A stretch of 64,000 nt of DNA from Ariolimax columbianus. Its lineage: Eukaryota; Mollusca; Gastropoda; Stylommatophora; Arionidae. Shown piece after piece: positions 25,038-38,320 of the stretch. Positions within the stretch are counted from its first letter, which is position 1, and every line of letters starts with the position of its first letter. Made by a program: the position numbers and the translations under genes. The stretch is taken from the NCBI GenBank assembly GCA_036924085.1, contig JAVGWX010000002.1, positions 84,686,704 through 84,750,703 on the forward strand, given 5' to 3'. The notes under the pieces were generated by a model. It saw nothing but the letters and a program-made list of their open reading frames with translations. It was not told where the DNA came from and did not search any database.

Positions 25038-25940
25038 GTCAGTGGAAATGCTTTTAACTTATCCACATAAATAGTACGTTAAAATTGCAAAACATTTCAA
25101 AGTGCAGAAAATTGTTTAAACTTATAATATGCAATTTTTTTTCAAATCGCCTTTAATTTTGATTTTAGAAACATTGGTTTTTCTAGTAAGTAAAACTACT
25201 TGAAAGTGAGCGGAAATGCTTTTAACCTATCCACATAATTAGTGCGTTACAATTGCAATACATTTCAAAGTGCTGAACATTGTCTTAGTTTATGATCGGC
25301 AATTTTTTTTCAAATCGCCTTCTACTCAATTTTGATTTTAGAAACATTGGTTTTTCTTGTTAGTAAAATTACTTGAAAGTCAGTGGAAATGCTTTTACCT
25401 TTTCCACATAATTAGTGCGTTACGATTGCAATACATTTCAAAGTGCTGAAAATTGTTTAAACGTATAATATGCAATTTTTTTTAAAATCGCTTTCTACTC
25501 AATTTTGATTTTAGAAACATTGGATTTTGTTGTCAGTAAAATTACATGTAAGTCAGTGGAAATGCTTTTAACTTATCCACATAATTAGTGCGTTATAATG
25601 TCAATACATTTCAAAGTGCTGAAAATTGTCTGAACTTATGATATGCTATTTTTTTACAAATCGCTTTCTACTCAATTTTGATTTTAGAAAGATTGGTTTT
25701 TCTTGTCAGTAAAATTACTTGAAAGTCAGTGGAAATGCTTTTAACTTATCCACATAATTAGTGCGTTAAAATTGCAATACATTTCAAAGTGCTGAAAATT
25801 GTTTAAACGTATAATATGCAATTTTTTTTCAAATCGCTTTCTACTCAATTTTGATTTTAGAAACATTGGATTTTCTTGTCAGTAAAATTACATGTAAGTC
25901 AGTGGAAATGCTTTTAACTTATCCACATAATTAGTGCGTT
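25038..25940. repeat. 1202-bp 7-mer HOR, copy 3 (partial, 5 monomers)
   Basis: It is offset exactly 1202 bp from copy 2 (gcaaaac at 25087, gattgc at 25424). It follows the first five monomers. The sixth begins normally but reads gttataatgtc at 25941 where copies 1-2 read gttacaattgc, so the register jumps back to monomer-4 type. Confidence 0.88.
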
Positions 25941-27273
25941 ATAATGTCAATACATTTCAAAGTGCTGAAAATTGTCTGAACTTATGATATGCTATTTTTT
26001 TACAAATCGCTTTCTACTCAATTTTGATTTTAGAAAGATTGGTTTTTCTTGTCAGTAAAATTACTTGAAAGTCAGTGGAAATGCTTTTAACTTATCCACA
26101 TAATTAGTGCGTTACAATTGCAATACATTTCAAAGTGTTGAAAATTGTCTGAACTTATGATATGCTATTTTTTTACAAATCGCTTTCTACTCAATTTTGA
26201 TTTTAGAAACATTGGTTTTTCTTGTCAGTAAAATTACTTGAAAGTCAGTGGAAATGCTTTTAACTTATCCACATAATTAGTACGTTTAAATTGCAATACA
26301 TTTCAAAGTGCAGAAAATTGTTTAAACTTATAATATGCAATTTTTTTTCAAATTGCCTTCAATTTTGATTTTAGAAACATTGGTTTTTCTAGTAAGTAAA
26401 ACTACTTGAAAGTGAGCGGAAATGCTTTTAACTTATCCACATAATTAGTGCGTTACAATTGCAATACATTTCAAAGTGCTGAACATTGTCTTAGTTTATG
26501 ATCGGCAATTTTTTTTCAAATCGCCTTCTACTCAATTTTGATTTTAGAAACATTGGTTTTTCTTGTCAGTAAAATTACTTGAAAGTCAGTGGAAATGCTT
26601 TTAACTTATCCACATAATTAGTGCGTTAAAATTGCAATACATTTCAAAGTGCTGAAAATTGTTTAAACGTATAATATGCAATTTTTTTTCAAATCGCTTT
26701 CTACTCAATTTTGATTTTAGAAACATTGGATTTTCTTGTTAGTAAAATTACTTGAAAGTCAGTGGAAATGCTTTTACCTTTTCCACATAATTAGTGCGTT
26801 ACAATTGCAATACATTTCAAAGTGCTGAAAATTGTCTGAACTTATGATATGCTATTTTTTTACAAATCGCTTTCTACTCAATTTTGATTTTAGAAACATT
26901 GGTTTTTCTTGTCAGTAAAATTACTTGAAAGTCAGTGGAAATGCTTTTAACTTATCCACATAATTAGTGCGTTAAAATTGCAATACATTTCAAACTGCTG
27001 AAAATTGTTCAAACTTATAATATGCAATTTTTTTTCATAATCGCCTTTAATTTTTATTTTATAAACATTGGTTTTTCTTGTAAGTAAAACTACTTGAAAG
27101 TGAGCGGAAATGCTTTTAACTTATCCACATAATTAGTGCGTTACAATTGCAATACATTTCAAAGTGCTGAACATTGTCTTAGTTTATGATCGGTAATTTT
27201 TTTTCAAATCGCCTTCTACTCAATTTATATTTTAGAAACATTTTTTTTTCTTGTAATGTAAAATTACTTGAAA
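25941..27273. repeat. Mosaic monomers built from 7-mer components
   Basis: Individual monomers resemble parts of the 1202-bp HOR and of 22.2-22.9 kb: gttataatgtc; gtgttgaaaattg near 26136; gtgcagaaaattg with gtacgtttaaattg; cttagtttatgatcggc; tttaaacgtat near 26665. They are in a new order. Odd local changes include ttcataatcgcc near 27037 and a degenerate aaaca-T9-c run near 27238. Confidence 0.78.
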
Positions 27274-27787
27274 GTCAGTGGAAATGCTTTTACCTTATCC
27301 ACATAATTAGTGCGTTACAATTGCAATACATTTCAAAGTGCTGAAAATTGTCTGAACTTATGATATGCTATTTTTTTACAAATCGCTTTCTACTCAATTT
27401 TGATTTTAGAAACATTGGTTTTTCTTGTCAGTAAAATTACTTGAAAACCAGTAGAAATGCTTTTAACTTATCCACATAATTAGTACGTTAAAATTGCAAT
27501 ACATTTCAAAGTGCTGAAAATTGTTCAAACTTATAATATGCAATTTATTTTCAAATCGCCTTTAATTTTGATTTTAGAAACATTGGTTTTTCTTGTAAGT
27601 AAAACTACTTGAAAGTGAGCGGAAATGCTTTTAACTTATCCACATAATTAGTGCGTTACAATTGCAATACATTTCAAAGTTCTGAAAATTGTCTGAACTT
27701 ATGATATGTTTTTTTTTTACAAATCGCTTTCTACTCAATTTTGATTTTAGAAACATTGGTTTTTCTTGTCAGTAAAATTACTTGAAA
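27274..27787. repeat. 514-bp 3-mer HOR, copy 1
   Basis: Monomer starts at 27274, 27447 and 27615: accttatcc/gtctgaac; accagtag with tttattttcaaatcgcc; gtgagcgg with gttctgaaaattgtctg and gatatg followed by a long T tract. Confidence 0.85.
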
Positions 27788-28301
27788 GTCAGTGGAAATG
27801 CTTTTACCTTATCCACATAATTAGTGCGTTACAATTGCAATACATTTCAAAGTGCTGAAAATTGTCTGAACTTATGATATGCTATTTTTTTACAAATCGC
27901 TTTCTACTCAATTTTGATTTTAGAAACATTGGTTTTTCTTGTCAGTAAAATTACTTGAAAACCAGTAGAAATGCTTTTAACTTATCCACATAATTAGTAC
28001 GTTAAAATTGCAATACATTTAAAAGTGCTGAAAATTGTTCAAACTTATAATATGCAATTTATTTTCAAATCGCCTTTAATTTTGATTTTAGAAACATTGG
28101 TTTTTCTTGTAAGTAAAACTACTTGAAAGTGAGCGGAAATGCTTTTAACTTATCCACATAATTAGTGCGTTACAATTGCAATACATTTCAAAGTGCTGAA
28201 CATTGTCTTAGTTTATGATCGGCAATTTTTTTTCAAATCGCCTTCTACTCAATTTTGATTTTAGAAACATTGGTTTTTCTTGTCAGTAAAATTACTTGAA
28301 A
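27788..28301. repeat. 514-bp 3-mer HOR, copy 2
   Basis: Starts at 27788, 27961 and 28129, offset 514 bp from copy 1. The third monomer has the cttagtttatgatcggc box instead of the gttctgaaaattgtctg box, so it was exchanged as a whole box. The displaced variant follows in the next monomer (28302). Confidence 0.83.
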
Positions 28302-29040
28302 GTCAGTGGAAATGCTTTTACCTTATCCACATAATTAGTGCGTTACAATTGCAATACATTTCAAAGTTCTGAAAATTGTCTGAACTTATGATATGTTTTT
28401 TTTTTACAAATCGCTTTCTACTCAATTTTGATTTTAGAAACATTGGTTTTTCTTGTCAGTAAAATTACTTGAAAATCAGTGGAAATGCTTTTAACTTATC
28501 CACATAGTTAGTGCGTTAAAATTGCAATACATTTCAAACTGCTGAAAATTTTTCAAACTTATAATATGCAATTTTTTTTCAAATCGCCTTTAATTTTTAT
28601 TTTAGAAACATTGGTTTTTCTTGTAAGTAAAACTACTTGAAAGTGAGCGGAAATGCTTTTAACTTATCCACATAATTAGTGCGTTACAATTGCAATACAT
28701 TTCAAAGTGCTGAACATTGTCTTAGTTTATGATCGGCAATTTTTTTTCAAATCGCCTTCTTCTCAATTTATATTTTAGAAACATTGGTTTTTCTTAAAAT
28801 GTAAAATTACTTGAAAGTCAGTGGAAATGCTTTTACCTTATCCACATAATTAGTGCGTTACAATTGCAATACATTTCAAAGTGCTGAAAATTGTCTGAAC
28901 TTATGATATGCTATTTTTTTTCAAATCGCTTTCTACTCAATTATATTTTAGAAACATTGGATTTTCTGGTCAGTAAAATTACTTGAAAGTCAGTGGAAAA
29001 GCTTTTAACTTATCCACATAATTATTGCGTTACAATTGCA
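28302..29040. repeat. Mosaic monomers before the 2409-bp domain
   Basis: These include accttatcc, a catagttag monomer, gtgagcgg with cttctcaatttatatttt, a gttttt-cttaaaatg end near 28795, and a monomer with gaaaagcttttaac creating AAGCTT at 28999-29004. No gene. Confidence 0.78.
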
Positions 29041-31449
29041 ATACATTTCAAAGTGCTGAAAATTGTCTGAACTTATGATATGCTATTTTTTTACAAATCG
29101 CTTTCTACTCAATTTTGATTTTAGAAACATTGGTTTTTCTTGTAAGTAAAATTACTTGAAAGTGAGCGGAAATGCTTTTAACTTATCCACATAATTAGTG
29201 CGTTACAATTGCAATACATTTCAAAGTGCTGAACATTGTCTTAGTTTATGATCGGCAATTTTTTTTCAAATCGCCTTCTACTCAATTTTGATTTTAGAAA
29301 CATTGGTTTTTCTTGTTAGTAAAATTACTTGAAAGTCAGTGGAAATGCTTTTACCTTTTCCACATAATTAGTGCGTTACAATTGCAATACATTTCAAAGT
29401 GCTGAAAATTGTCTGAACTTATGATATGCTATTTTTTTTCAAATCGCTTTCTACTCAATTTTGATTTTAGAAACATTGGTTTTTCTTGTCAGTAAAATTA
29501 CTTGAAAGTCAGTGGAAATGCTTTTAACTTATCCACATAATTAGTGCGTTAAAATTGCAATACATTTCAAACTGCTGAAAATTGTTCAAACTTATAATAT
29601 GCCATTTTTTTTTAAAATCGCCTTTAATTTTTATTTTAGAAACATTGGTTTTTCTTGTAAGTAAAACTACTTGAAAGTGAGCGGAAATGCTTTTAACTTA
29701 TCCACATAATTAGTGCGTTACAATTGCAATACATTTCAAAGTGCTGAACATTGTCTTAGTTTATGATCGGCAATTTTTTTTCAAATCGCCTTCTACTCAA
29801 TTTATATTTTAGAAACATTGGTTTTTCTTGTAATGTAAAATTACTTGAAAGTCAGTGGAAATGCTTTTACCTTATCCACATAATTAGTGCGTTACAATTG
29901 CAATACATTTCAAAGTGCTGAAAATTGTCTGAACTTATGATATGCTATTTTTTTACAAATCGCTTTCTACTCAATTTTGATTTTAGAAACATTGGTTTTT
30001 CTTGTCAGTAAAATTACTTGAAAGTCACTGGAAATGCTTTTAACTTATCCACATAATTAGTACGTTAAAATTGCAATACATTTCAAAGTGCTGAAAAATG
30101 TTTAAACTTATAATATGCAATTTTTTTTCAAATCGCCTTCTACTCAGATTTGATTTTAGAAACATTGGTTTTTCTTGTTAGTAAAATTACTTGAAAGTCA
30201 GTGGAAATGCTTTTAACTTATCCACATAATTAGTGCGTTACAATTGCAATACATTTCAAAATTCTGAAAATTGAATAAACTTATGATCTGCTATTTTTTT
30301 TCAAATCGCTTTCTACTCAATTTTGATTTTAGAAACATTGGTTTTTCTTGTCAGTAAAATTACTTGAAAGTCAGTGGAAATGCTTTTAACTTATCCACAT
30401 AATTAGTACGTTAAAATTGCAATACATTTCAAAGTGCTGAAAATTGTTTAAACTTATAATATGCAATTTTTTTTCAAATTGCCTTCAATTTTGATTTTAG
30501 AAACATTGGTTTTTCTTGTAAGAAAAACTACTTGAAAGTGAGCGGAAATGCTTTTAACTTATCCACATAATTAGTGCGTTACAATTGCAATACATTTCAA
30601 AGTGCTGAACAGTGTCTTAGTTTATGATCTGCTATTTTTTTTCAAATCGCGTTCTACTCAATTTTGATTTTAGAAACATTGGATTTTCTTGTTAGTAAAA
30701 TTACTTGAAAGTCAGTGGAAATGCTTTTAACTTATCCACATAATTAGTGCGTTACAATTGCAATACGTTTCAAAGTGCTGAAAATTGTCTGAACTTATGA
30801 TATGCTATTTTTTTACAAATCGCTTTCTACTCAATTTTGATTTTAGAAACATTGGTTTTTCTTGTCAGTAAAATTACTTGAAAACCAGTAGAAATGCTTT
30901 TAACTTATCCACATAATTAGTACGTTAAAATTGCAATACATTTCAAAGTGCTGAAAATTGTTCAAACTTATAATATGCAATTTATTTTAGAATCGCCTTT
31001 AATTTTGATTTTAGAAACATTGGTTTTTCTTGTCAGTAAAATTACTTGAAAGTCAGTGGAAATGCTTTTAACTTATCCACATAATTAGTGCGTTACAATT
31101 GCAATACATTTCAAAGTGCTGAACATTGTCTTAGTTTATGATCGGCAATTTTTTTTCAAATCGCCTTCTACTCAATTTTGATTTTAGAAACATTGGTTTT
31201 TCTTGTTAGTAAAATTACTTGAAAGTCAGTGGAAATGCTTTTACCTTTTCCACATAATTAGTGCGTTACAATTGCAATACATTTCAAAGTGCTGAAAATT
31301 GTCTGAACTTATGATATGCTATTTTTTTACAAATCGCTTTCTACTCAATTTTGATTTTAGAAACATTGGTTTTTCTTGTCAGTAAAATTACTTGAAAGTC
31401 AGTGGAAATGCTTTTAACTTATCCACATAATTAGTACGTTAAAATTGCA
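29041..31449. repeat. 2409-bp 14-mer HOR, copy 1
   Basis: It matches 31450 onward at an offset of 2409 bp: gtcactgg at 30024/32433 and acagtgtcttag at 30609/33018. The core order (gtgagcgg/cttag; accttttcc; aaactgctg with tttaatttttatttt; gtgagcgg with tttatatttt and gtaatg; accttatcc; gtcactgg with gaaaaatgtttaaac; gaataaac box) recurs through the whole 29-42-kb domain. A one-base T-tract difference near 29603 is offset by another near 32350. Confidence 0.88.
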
Positions 31450-33245
31450 ATACATTTCAAAGTGCTGAAAATTGTCTGAACTTATGATATGCTATTTTTT
31501 TACAAATCGCTTTCTACTCAATTTTGATTTTAGAAACATTGGTTTTTCTTGTAAGTAAAATTACTTGAAAGTGAGCGGAAATGCTTTTAACTTATCCACA
31601 TAATTAGTGCGTTACAATTGCAATACATTTCAAAGTGCTGAACATTGTCTTAGTTTATGATCGGCAATTTTTTTTCAAATCGCCTTCTACTCAATTTTGA
31701 TTTTAGAAACATTGGTTTTTCTTGTTAGTAAAATTACTTGAAAGTCAGTGGAAATGCTTTTACCTTTTCCACATAATTAGTGCGTTACAATTGCAATACA
31801 TTTCAAAGTGCTGAAAATTGTCTGAACTTATGATATGCTATTTTTTTTCAAATCGCTTTCTACTCAATTTTGATTTTAGAAACATTGGTTTTTCTTGTCA
31901 GTAAAATTACTTGAAAGTCAGTGGAAATGCTTTTAACTTATCCACATAATTAGTGCGTTAAAATTGCAATACATTTCAAACTGCTGAAAATTGTTCAAAC
32001 TTATAATATGCAATTTTTTTTCAAATCGCCTTTAATTTTTATTTTAGAAACATTGGTTTTTCTTGTAAGTAAAACTACTTGAAAGTGAGCGGAAATGCTT
32101 TTAACTTATCCACATAATTAGTGCGTTACAATTGCAATACATTTCAAAGTGCTGAACATTGTCTTAGTTTATGATCGGCAATTTTTTTTCAAATCGCCTT
32201 CTACTCAATTTATATTTTAGAAACATTGGTTTTTCTTGTAATGTAAAATTACTTGAAAGTCAGTGGAAATGCTTTTACCTTATCCACATAATTAGTGCGT
32301 TACAATTGCAATACATTTCAAAGTGCTGAAAATTGTCTGAACTTATGATATGCTATTTTTTTTACAAATCGCTTTCTACTCAATTTTGATTTTAGAAACA
32401 TTGGTTTTTCTTGTCAGTAAAATTACTTGAAAGTCACTGGAAATGCTTTTAACTTATCCACATAATTAGTACGTTAAAATTGCAATACATTTCAAAGTGC
32501 TGAAAAATGTTTAAACTTATAATATGCAATTTTTTTTCAAATCGCCTTCTACTCAGATTTGATTTTAGAAACATTGGTTTTTCTTGTTAGTAAAATTACT
32601 TGAAAGTCAGTGGAAATGCTTTTAACTTATCCACATAATTAGTGCGTTACAATTGCAATACATTTCAAAATTCTGAAAATTGAATAAACTTATGATCTGC
32701 TATTTTTTTTCAAATCGCTTTCTACTCAATTTTGATTTTAGAAACATTGGTTTTTCTTGTCAGTAAAATTACTTGAAAGTCAGTGGAAATGCTTTTAACT
32801 TATCCACATAATTAGTACGTTAAAATTGCAATACATTTCAAAGTGCTGAAAATTGTTTAAACTTATAATATGCAATTTTTTTTCAAATTGCCTTCAATTT
32901 TGATTTTAGAAACATTGGTTTTTCTTGTAAGAAAAACTACTTGAAAGTGAGCGGAAATGCTTTTAACTTATCCACATAATTAGTGCGTTACAAATGCAAT
33001 ACATTTCAAAGTGCTGAACAGTGTCTTAGTTTATGATCTGCTATTTTTTTTCAAATCGCGATCTACTCAATTTTGATTTTAGAAACATTGGATTTTCTTG
33101 TTAGTAAAATTACTTGAAAGTCAGTGGAAATGCTTTTAACTTATCCACATAATTAGTGCGTTACAATTGCAATACGTTTCAAAGTGCTGAAAATTGTCTG
33201 AACTTATGATATGCTATTTTTTTACAAATCGCTTTCTACTCAATT
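31450..33245. repeat. 2409-bp HOR, copy 2 (partial)
   Basis: It follows copy 1 until about 33245, where the monomer ends in gtaag/gtgagcgg instead of gtcag/accagtag. Private changes are ttacaaatgc near 32991 and cgcgatctactc near 33057. Confidence 0.86.
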
Positions 33246-33450
33246 TTTATTTTAGAAACATTGGTTTTTCTTGTAAGTAAAATTACTTGAAAGTGAGCGG
33301 AAATGCTTTTAACTTATCCACATAATTAGTGCGTTACAATTGCAATACATTTCAAAGTGCTGAACATTGTCTTAGTTTATGATCGGCAATTTTTTTTCAA
33401 ATCGCCTTCTACTCAATTTTGATTTTAGAAACATTGGTTTTTCTTGTTAG
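33246..33450. repeat. Junction monomer between 2409- and 4476-bp-offset copies
   Basis: A single gtgagcgg monomer with the cttagtttatgatcggc box joins the truncated 2409-bp copy to a segment that restarts the sequence of 28.97 kb. It marks a recombination join rather than a normal HOR boundary. Confidence 0.75.
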
Positions 33451-35505
33451 TAAAATTACTTGAAAGTCAGTGGAAAAGCTTTTAACTTATCCACATAATT
33501 ATTGCGTTACAATTGCAATACATTTCAAAGTGCTGAAAATTGTCTGAACTTATGATATGCTATTTTTTTACAAATCGCTTTCTACTCAATTTTGATTTTA
33601 GAAACATTGGTTTTTCTTGTAAGTAAAATTACTTGAAAGTGAGCGGAAATGCTTTTAACTTATCCACATAATTAGTGCGTTACAATTGCAATACATTTCA
33701 AAGTGCTGAACATTGTCTTAGTTTATGATCGGCAATTTTTTTTCAAATCGCCTTCTACTCAATTTTGATTTTAGAAACATTGGTTTTTCTTGTTAGTAAA
33801 ATTACTTGAAAGTCAGTGGAAATGCTTTTACCTTTTCCACATAATTAGTGCGTTACAATTGCAATACATTTCAAAGTGCTGAAAATTGTCTGAACTTATG
33901 ATATGCTATTTTTTTTCAAATCGCTTTCTACTCAATTTTGATTTTAGAAACATTGGTTTTTCTTGTCAGTAAAATTACTTGAAAGTCAGTGGAAATGCTT
34001 TTAACTTATCCACATAATTAGTGCGTTAAAATTGCAATACATTTCAAACTGCTGAAAATTGTTCAAACTTATAATATGCAATTTTTTTTCAAATCGCCTT
34101 TAATTTTTATTTTAGAAACATTGGTTTTTCTTGTAAGTAAAACTACTTGAAAGTGAGCGGAAATGCTTTTAACTTATCCACATAATTAGTGCGTTACAAT
34201 TGCAATACATTTCAAAGTGCTGAACATTGTCTTAGTTTATGATCGGCAATTTTTTTTCAAATCGCCTTCTACTCAATTTATATTTTAGAAACATTGGTTT
34301 TTCTTGTAATGTAAAATTACTTGAAAGTCAGTGGAAATGCTTTTACCTTATCCACATAATTAGTGCGTTACAATTGCAATACATTTCAAAGTGCTGAAAA
34401 TTGTCTGAACTTATGATATGCTATTTTTTTACAAATCGCTTTCTACTCAATTTTGATTTTAGAAACATTGGTTTTTCTTGTCAGTAAAATTACTTGAAAG
34501 TCACTGGAAATGCTTTTAACTTATCCACATAATTAGTACGTTAAAATTGCAATACATTTCAAAGTGCTGAAAAATGTTTAAACTTATAATATGCAATTTT
34601 TTTTCAAATCGCCTTCTACTCAGATTTGATTTTAGAAACATTGGTTTTTCTTGTTAGTAAAATTACTTGAAAGTCAGTGGAAATGCTTTTAACTTATCCA
34701 CATAATTAGTGCGTTACAATTGCAATACATTTCAAAATTCTGAAAATTGAATAAACTTATGATCTGCTATTTTTTTTCAAATCGCTTTCTACTCAATTTT
34801 GATTTTAGAAACATTGGTTTTTCTTGTCAGTAAAATTACTTGAAAGTCAGTGGAAATGCTTTTAACTTATCCACATAATTAGTACGTTAAAATTGCAATA
34901 CATTTCAAAGTGCTGAAAATTGTTTAAACTTATAATATGCAATTTTTTTTCAAATTGCCTTCAATTTTGATTTTAGAAACATTGGTTTTTCTTGTAAGAA
35001 AAACTACTTGAAAGTGAGCGGAAATGCTTTTAACTTATCCACATAATTAGTGCGTTACAATTGCAATACATTTCAAAGTGCTGAACAGTGTCTTAGTTTA
35101 TGATCTGCTATTTTTTTTCAAATCGCGTTCTACTCAATTTTGATTTTAGAAACATTGGATTTTCTTGTTAGTAAAATTACTTGAAAGTCAGTGGAAATGC
35201 TTTTAACTTATCCACATAATTAGTGCGTTACAATTGCAATACGTTTCAAAGTGCTGAAAATTGTCTGAACTTATGATATGCTATTTTTTTACAAATCGCT
35301 TTCTACTCAATTTTGATTTTAGAAACATTGGTTTTTCTTGTCAGTAAAATTACTTGAAAACCAGTAGAAATGCTTTTAACTTATCCACATAATTAGTACG
35401 TTAAAATTGCAATACATTTCAAAGTGCTGAAAATTGTTCAAACTTATAATATGCAATTTATTTTAGAATCGCCTTTAATTTTGATTTTAGAAACATTGGT
35501 TTTTC
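33451..35505. repeat. Copy of 28.97-31.03 kb (offset 4476-4477 bp)
   Basis: The AAGCTT-bearing monomer reappears at 33476 (28999 in the source) with the same ttattgcg, and gaacagtg is at 30609/35085. The match runs until about 31029/35505, where the source ends gtcag/gtcagtgg and this copy ends ctagtaag/gtgagcgg. Confidence 0.87.
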
Positions 35506-36089
35506 TAGTAAGTAAAACTACTTGAAAGTGAGCGGAAATGCTTTTAACTTATCCACATAATTAGTGCGTTACAATTGCAATACATTTCAAAGTGCTGAAC
35601 ATTGTCTTAGTTTATGATCGGCAATTTTTTTTCAAATCGCCTTCTACTCAATTTTGATTTTAGAAACATTGGTTTTTCTTGTCAGTAAAATTACTTGAAA
35701 GTCAGTGGAAATGCTTTTACCTTATCCACATAATTAGTGCGTTACAATTGCAATACATTTCAAAGTTCTGAAAATTTTCTGAACTTATGATATGTGTTTT
35801 TTTTACAAATCGCTTTCTACTCAATTTTGATTTTAGAAACATTGGTTTTTCTTGTCAGTAAAATTACTTGAAAGTCAGTGGAAATGCTTTTAACTTATCC
35901 ACATAATTAGTGCGTTACAATTGCAATACATTTCAAAGTGCTGAACATTGTCTTAGTTTATGATCGGCAATTTTTTTTCAAATCGCCTTCTACTCAATTT
36001 TGATTTTAGAAACATTGGTTTTTCTTGTTAGTAAAATTACTTGAAAGTCAGTGGAAATGCTTTTACCTTTTCCACATAATTAGTGCGTT
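35506..36089. repeat. Two-monomer insertion and resumption of the copy
   Basis: About 346 bp (35.51-35.85 kb: gtgagcgg/cttag, then accttatcc with gatatgtg) is present here and absent at 31.03 kb. After it the match to 31.08 kb resumes at an offset of 4822 bp (gaacattg at 31121/35943). The same two monomers occur at 20.04-20.39 kb. Confidence 0.82.
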
Positions 36090-38320
36090 ACAATTGCAAT
36101 ACATTTCAAAGTGCTGAAAATTGTCTGAACTTATGATATGCTATTTTTTTACAAATCGCTTTCTACTCAATTTTGATTTTAGAAACATTGGTTTTTCTTG
36201 TCAGTAAAATTACTTGAAAGTCAGTGGAAATGCTTTTAACTTATCCACATAATTAGTACGTTAAAATTGCAATACATTTCAAAGTGCTGAAAATTGTCTG
36301 AACTTATGATATGCTATTTTTTTACAAATCGCTTTCTACTCAATTTTGATTTTAGAAACATTGGTTTTTCTTGTAAGTAAAATTACTTGAAAGTGAGCGG
36401 AAATGCTTTTAACTTATCCACATAATTAGTGCGTTACAATTGCAATACATTTCAAAGTGCTGAACATTGTCTTAGTTTATGATCGGCAATTTTTTTTCAA
36501 ATCGCCTTCTACTCAATTTTGATTTTAGAAACATTGGTTTTTCTTGTTAGTAAAATTACTTGAAAGTCAGTGGAAATGCTTTTACCTTTTCCACATAATT
36601 AGTGCGTTACAATTGCAATACATTTCAAAGTGCTGAAAATTGTCTGAACTTATGATATGCTATTTTTTTTCAAATCGCTTTCTACTCAATTTTGATTTTA
36701 GAAACATTGGTTTTTCTTGTCAGTAAAATTACTTGAAAGTCAGTGGAAATGCTTTTAACTTATCCACATAATTAGTGCGTTAAAATTGCAATACATTTCA
36801 AACTGCTGAAAATTGTTCAAACTTATAATATGCAATTTTTTTTCAAATCGCCTTTAATTTTTATTTTAGAAACATTGGTTTTTCTTGTAAGTAAAACTAC
36901 TTGAAAGTGAGCGGAAATGCTTTTAACTTATCCACATAATTAGTGCGTTACAATTGCAATACATTTCAAAGTGCTGAACATTGTCTTAGTTTATGATCGG
37001 CAATTTTTTTTCAAATCGCCTTCTACTCAATTTATATTTTAGAAACATTGGTTTTTCTTGTAATGTAAAATTACTTGAAAGTCAGTGGAAATGCTTTTAC
37101 CTTATCCACATAATTAGTGCGTTACAATTGCAATACATTTCAAAGTGCTGAAAATTGTCTGAACTTATGATATGCTATTTTTTTTACAAATCGCTTTCTA
37201 CTCAATTTTGATTTTAGAAACATTGGTTTTTCTTGTCAGTAAAATTACTTGAAAGTCACTGGAAATGCTTTTAACTTATCCACATAATTAGTACGTTAAA
37301 ATTGCAATACATTTCAAAGTGCTGAAAAATGTTTAAACTTATAATATGCAATTTTTTTTCAAATCGCCTTCTACTCAGATTTGATTTTAGAAACATTGGT
37401 TTTTCTTGTTAGTAAAATTACTTGAAAGTCAGTGGAAATGCTTTTAACTTATCCACATAATTAGTGCGTTACAATTGCAATACATTTCAAAATTCTGAAA
37501 ATTGAATAAACTTATGATCTGCTATTTTTTTTCAAATCGCTTTCTACTCAATTTTGATTTTAGAAACATTGGTTTTTCTTGTCAGTAAAATTACTTGAAA
37601 GTCAGTGGAAATGCTTTTAACTTATCCACATAATTAGTACGTTAAAATTGCAATACATTTCAAACTGCTGAAAATTGTTCAAACTTATAATATGCAATTT
37701 TTTTTCAAATCGCCTTTAATTTTTATTTTAGAAACATTGGTTTTTCTTGTAAGTAAAACTACTTGAAAGTGAGCGGAAATGCTTTTAACTTATCCACATA
37801 ATTAGTGCGTTACAATTGCAATACATTTCAAAGTGTCTTAGTTTATGATCGGCAATTTTTTTTCAAATCGCCTTCTACTCAATTTATATTTTAGAAACAT
37901 TGGTTTTTCTTGTAATGTAAAATTACTTGAAAGTCAGTGGAAATGCTTTTACCTTATCCACATAATTAGTGCGTTACAATTGCAATACATTTCAAAGTGC
38001 TGAAAATTGTCTGAACTTATGATATGCTATTTTTTTACAAATCGCTTTCTACTCAATTTTGATTTTAGAAACATTGGTTTTTCTTGTCAGTAAAATTACT
38101 TGAAAGTCACTGGAAATGCTTTTAACTTATCCACATAATTAGTACGTTAAAATTGCAATACATTTCAAAGTGCTGAAAATTGTTTAAACTTATAATATGC
38201 AATTTTTTTTCAAATCGCCTTCTACTCAGATTTGATTTTAGAAACATTGGTTTTTCTTGTTAGTAAAATTACTTGAAAGTCAGTGGAAATGCTTTTTACT
38301 TATCAACATAATTAGTGCGT
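36090..38320. repeat. 2231-bp 13-mer HOR, copy 1
   Basis: Markers gtcactgg 37255 and 38106, and aagtgtctta 37831, recur 2231-2232 bp later. The unit contains the 8-monomer core of this domain once in full and once shortened. In the shortened part a cttag monomer has lost the 10 bases gctgaacatt. Confidence 0.88.
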
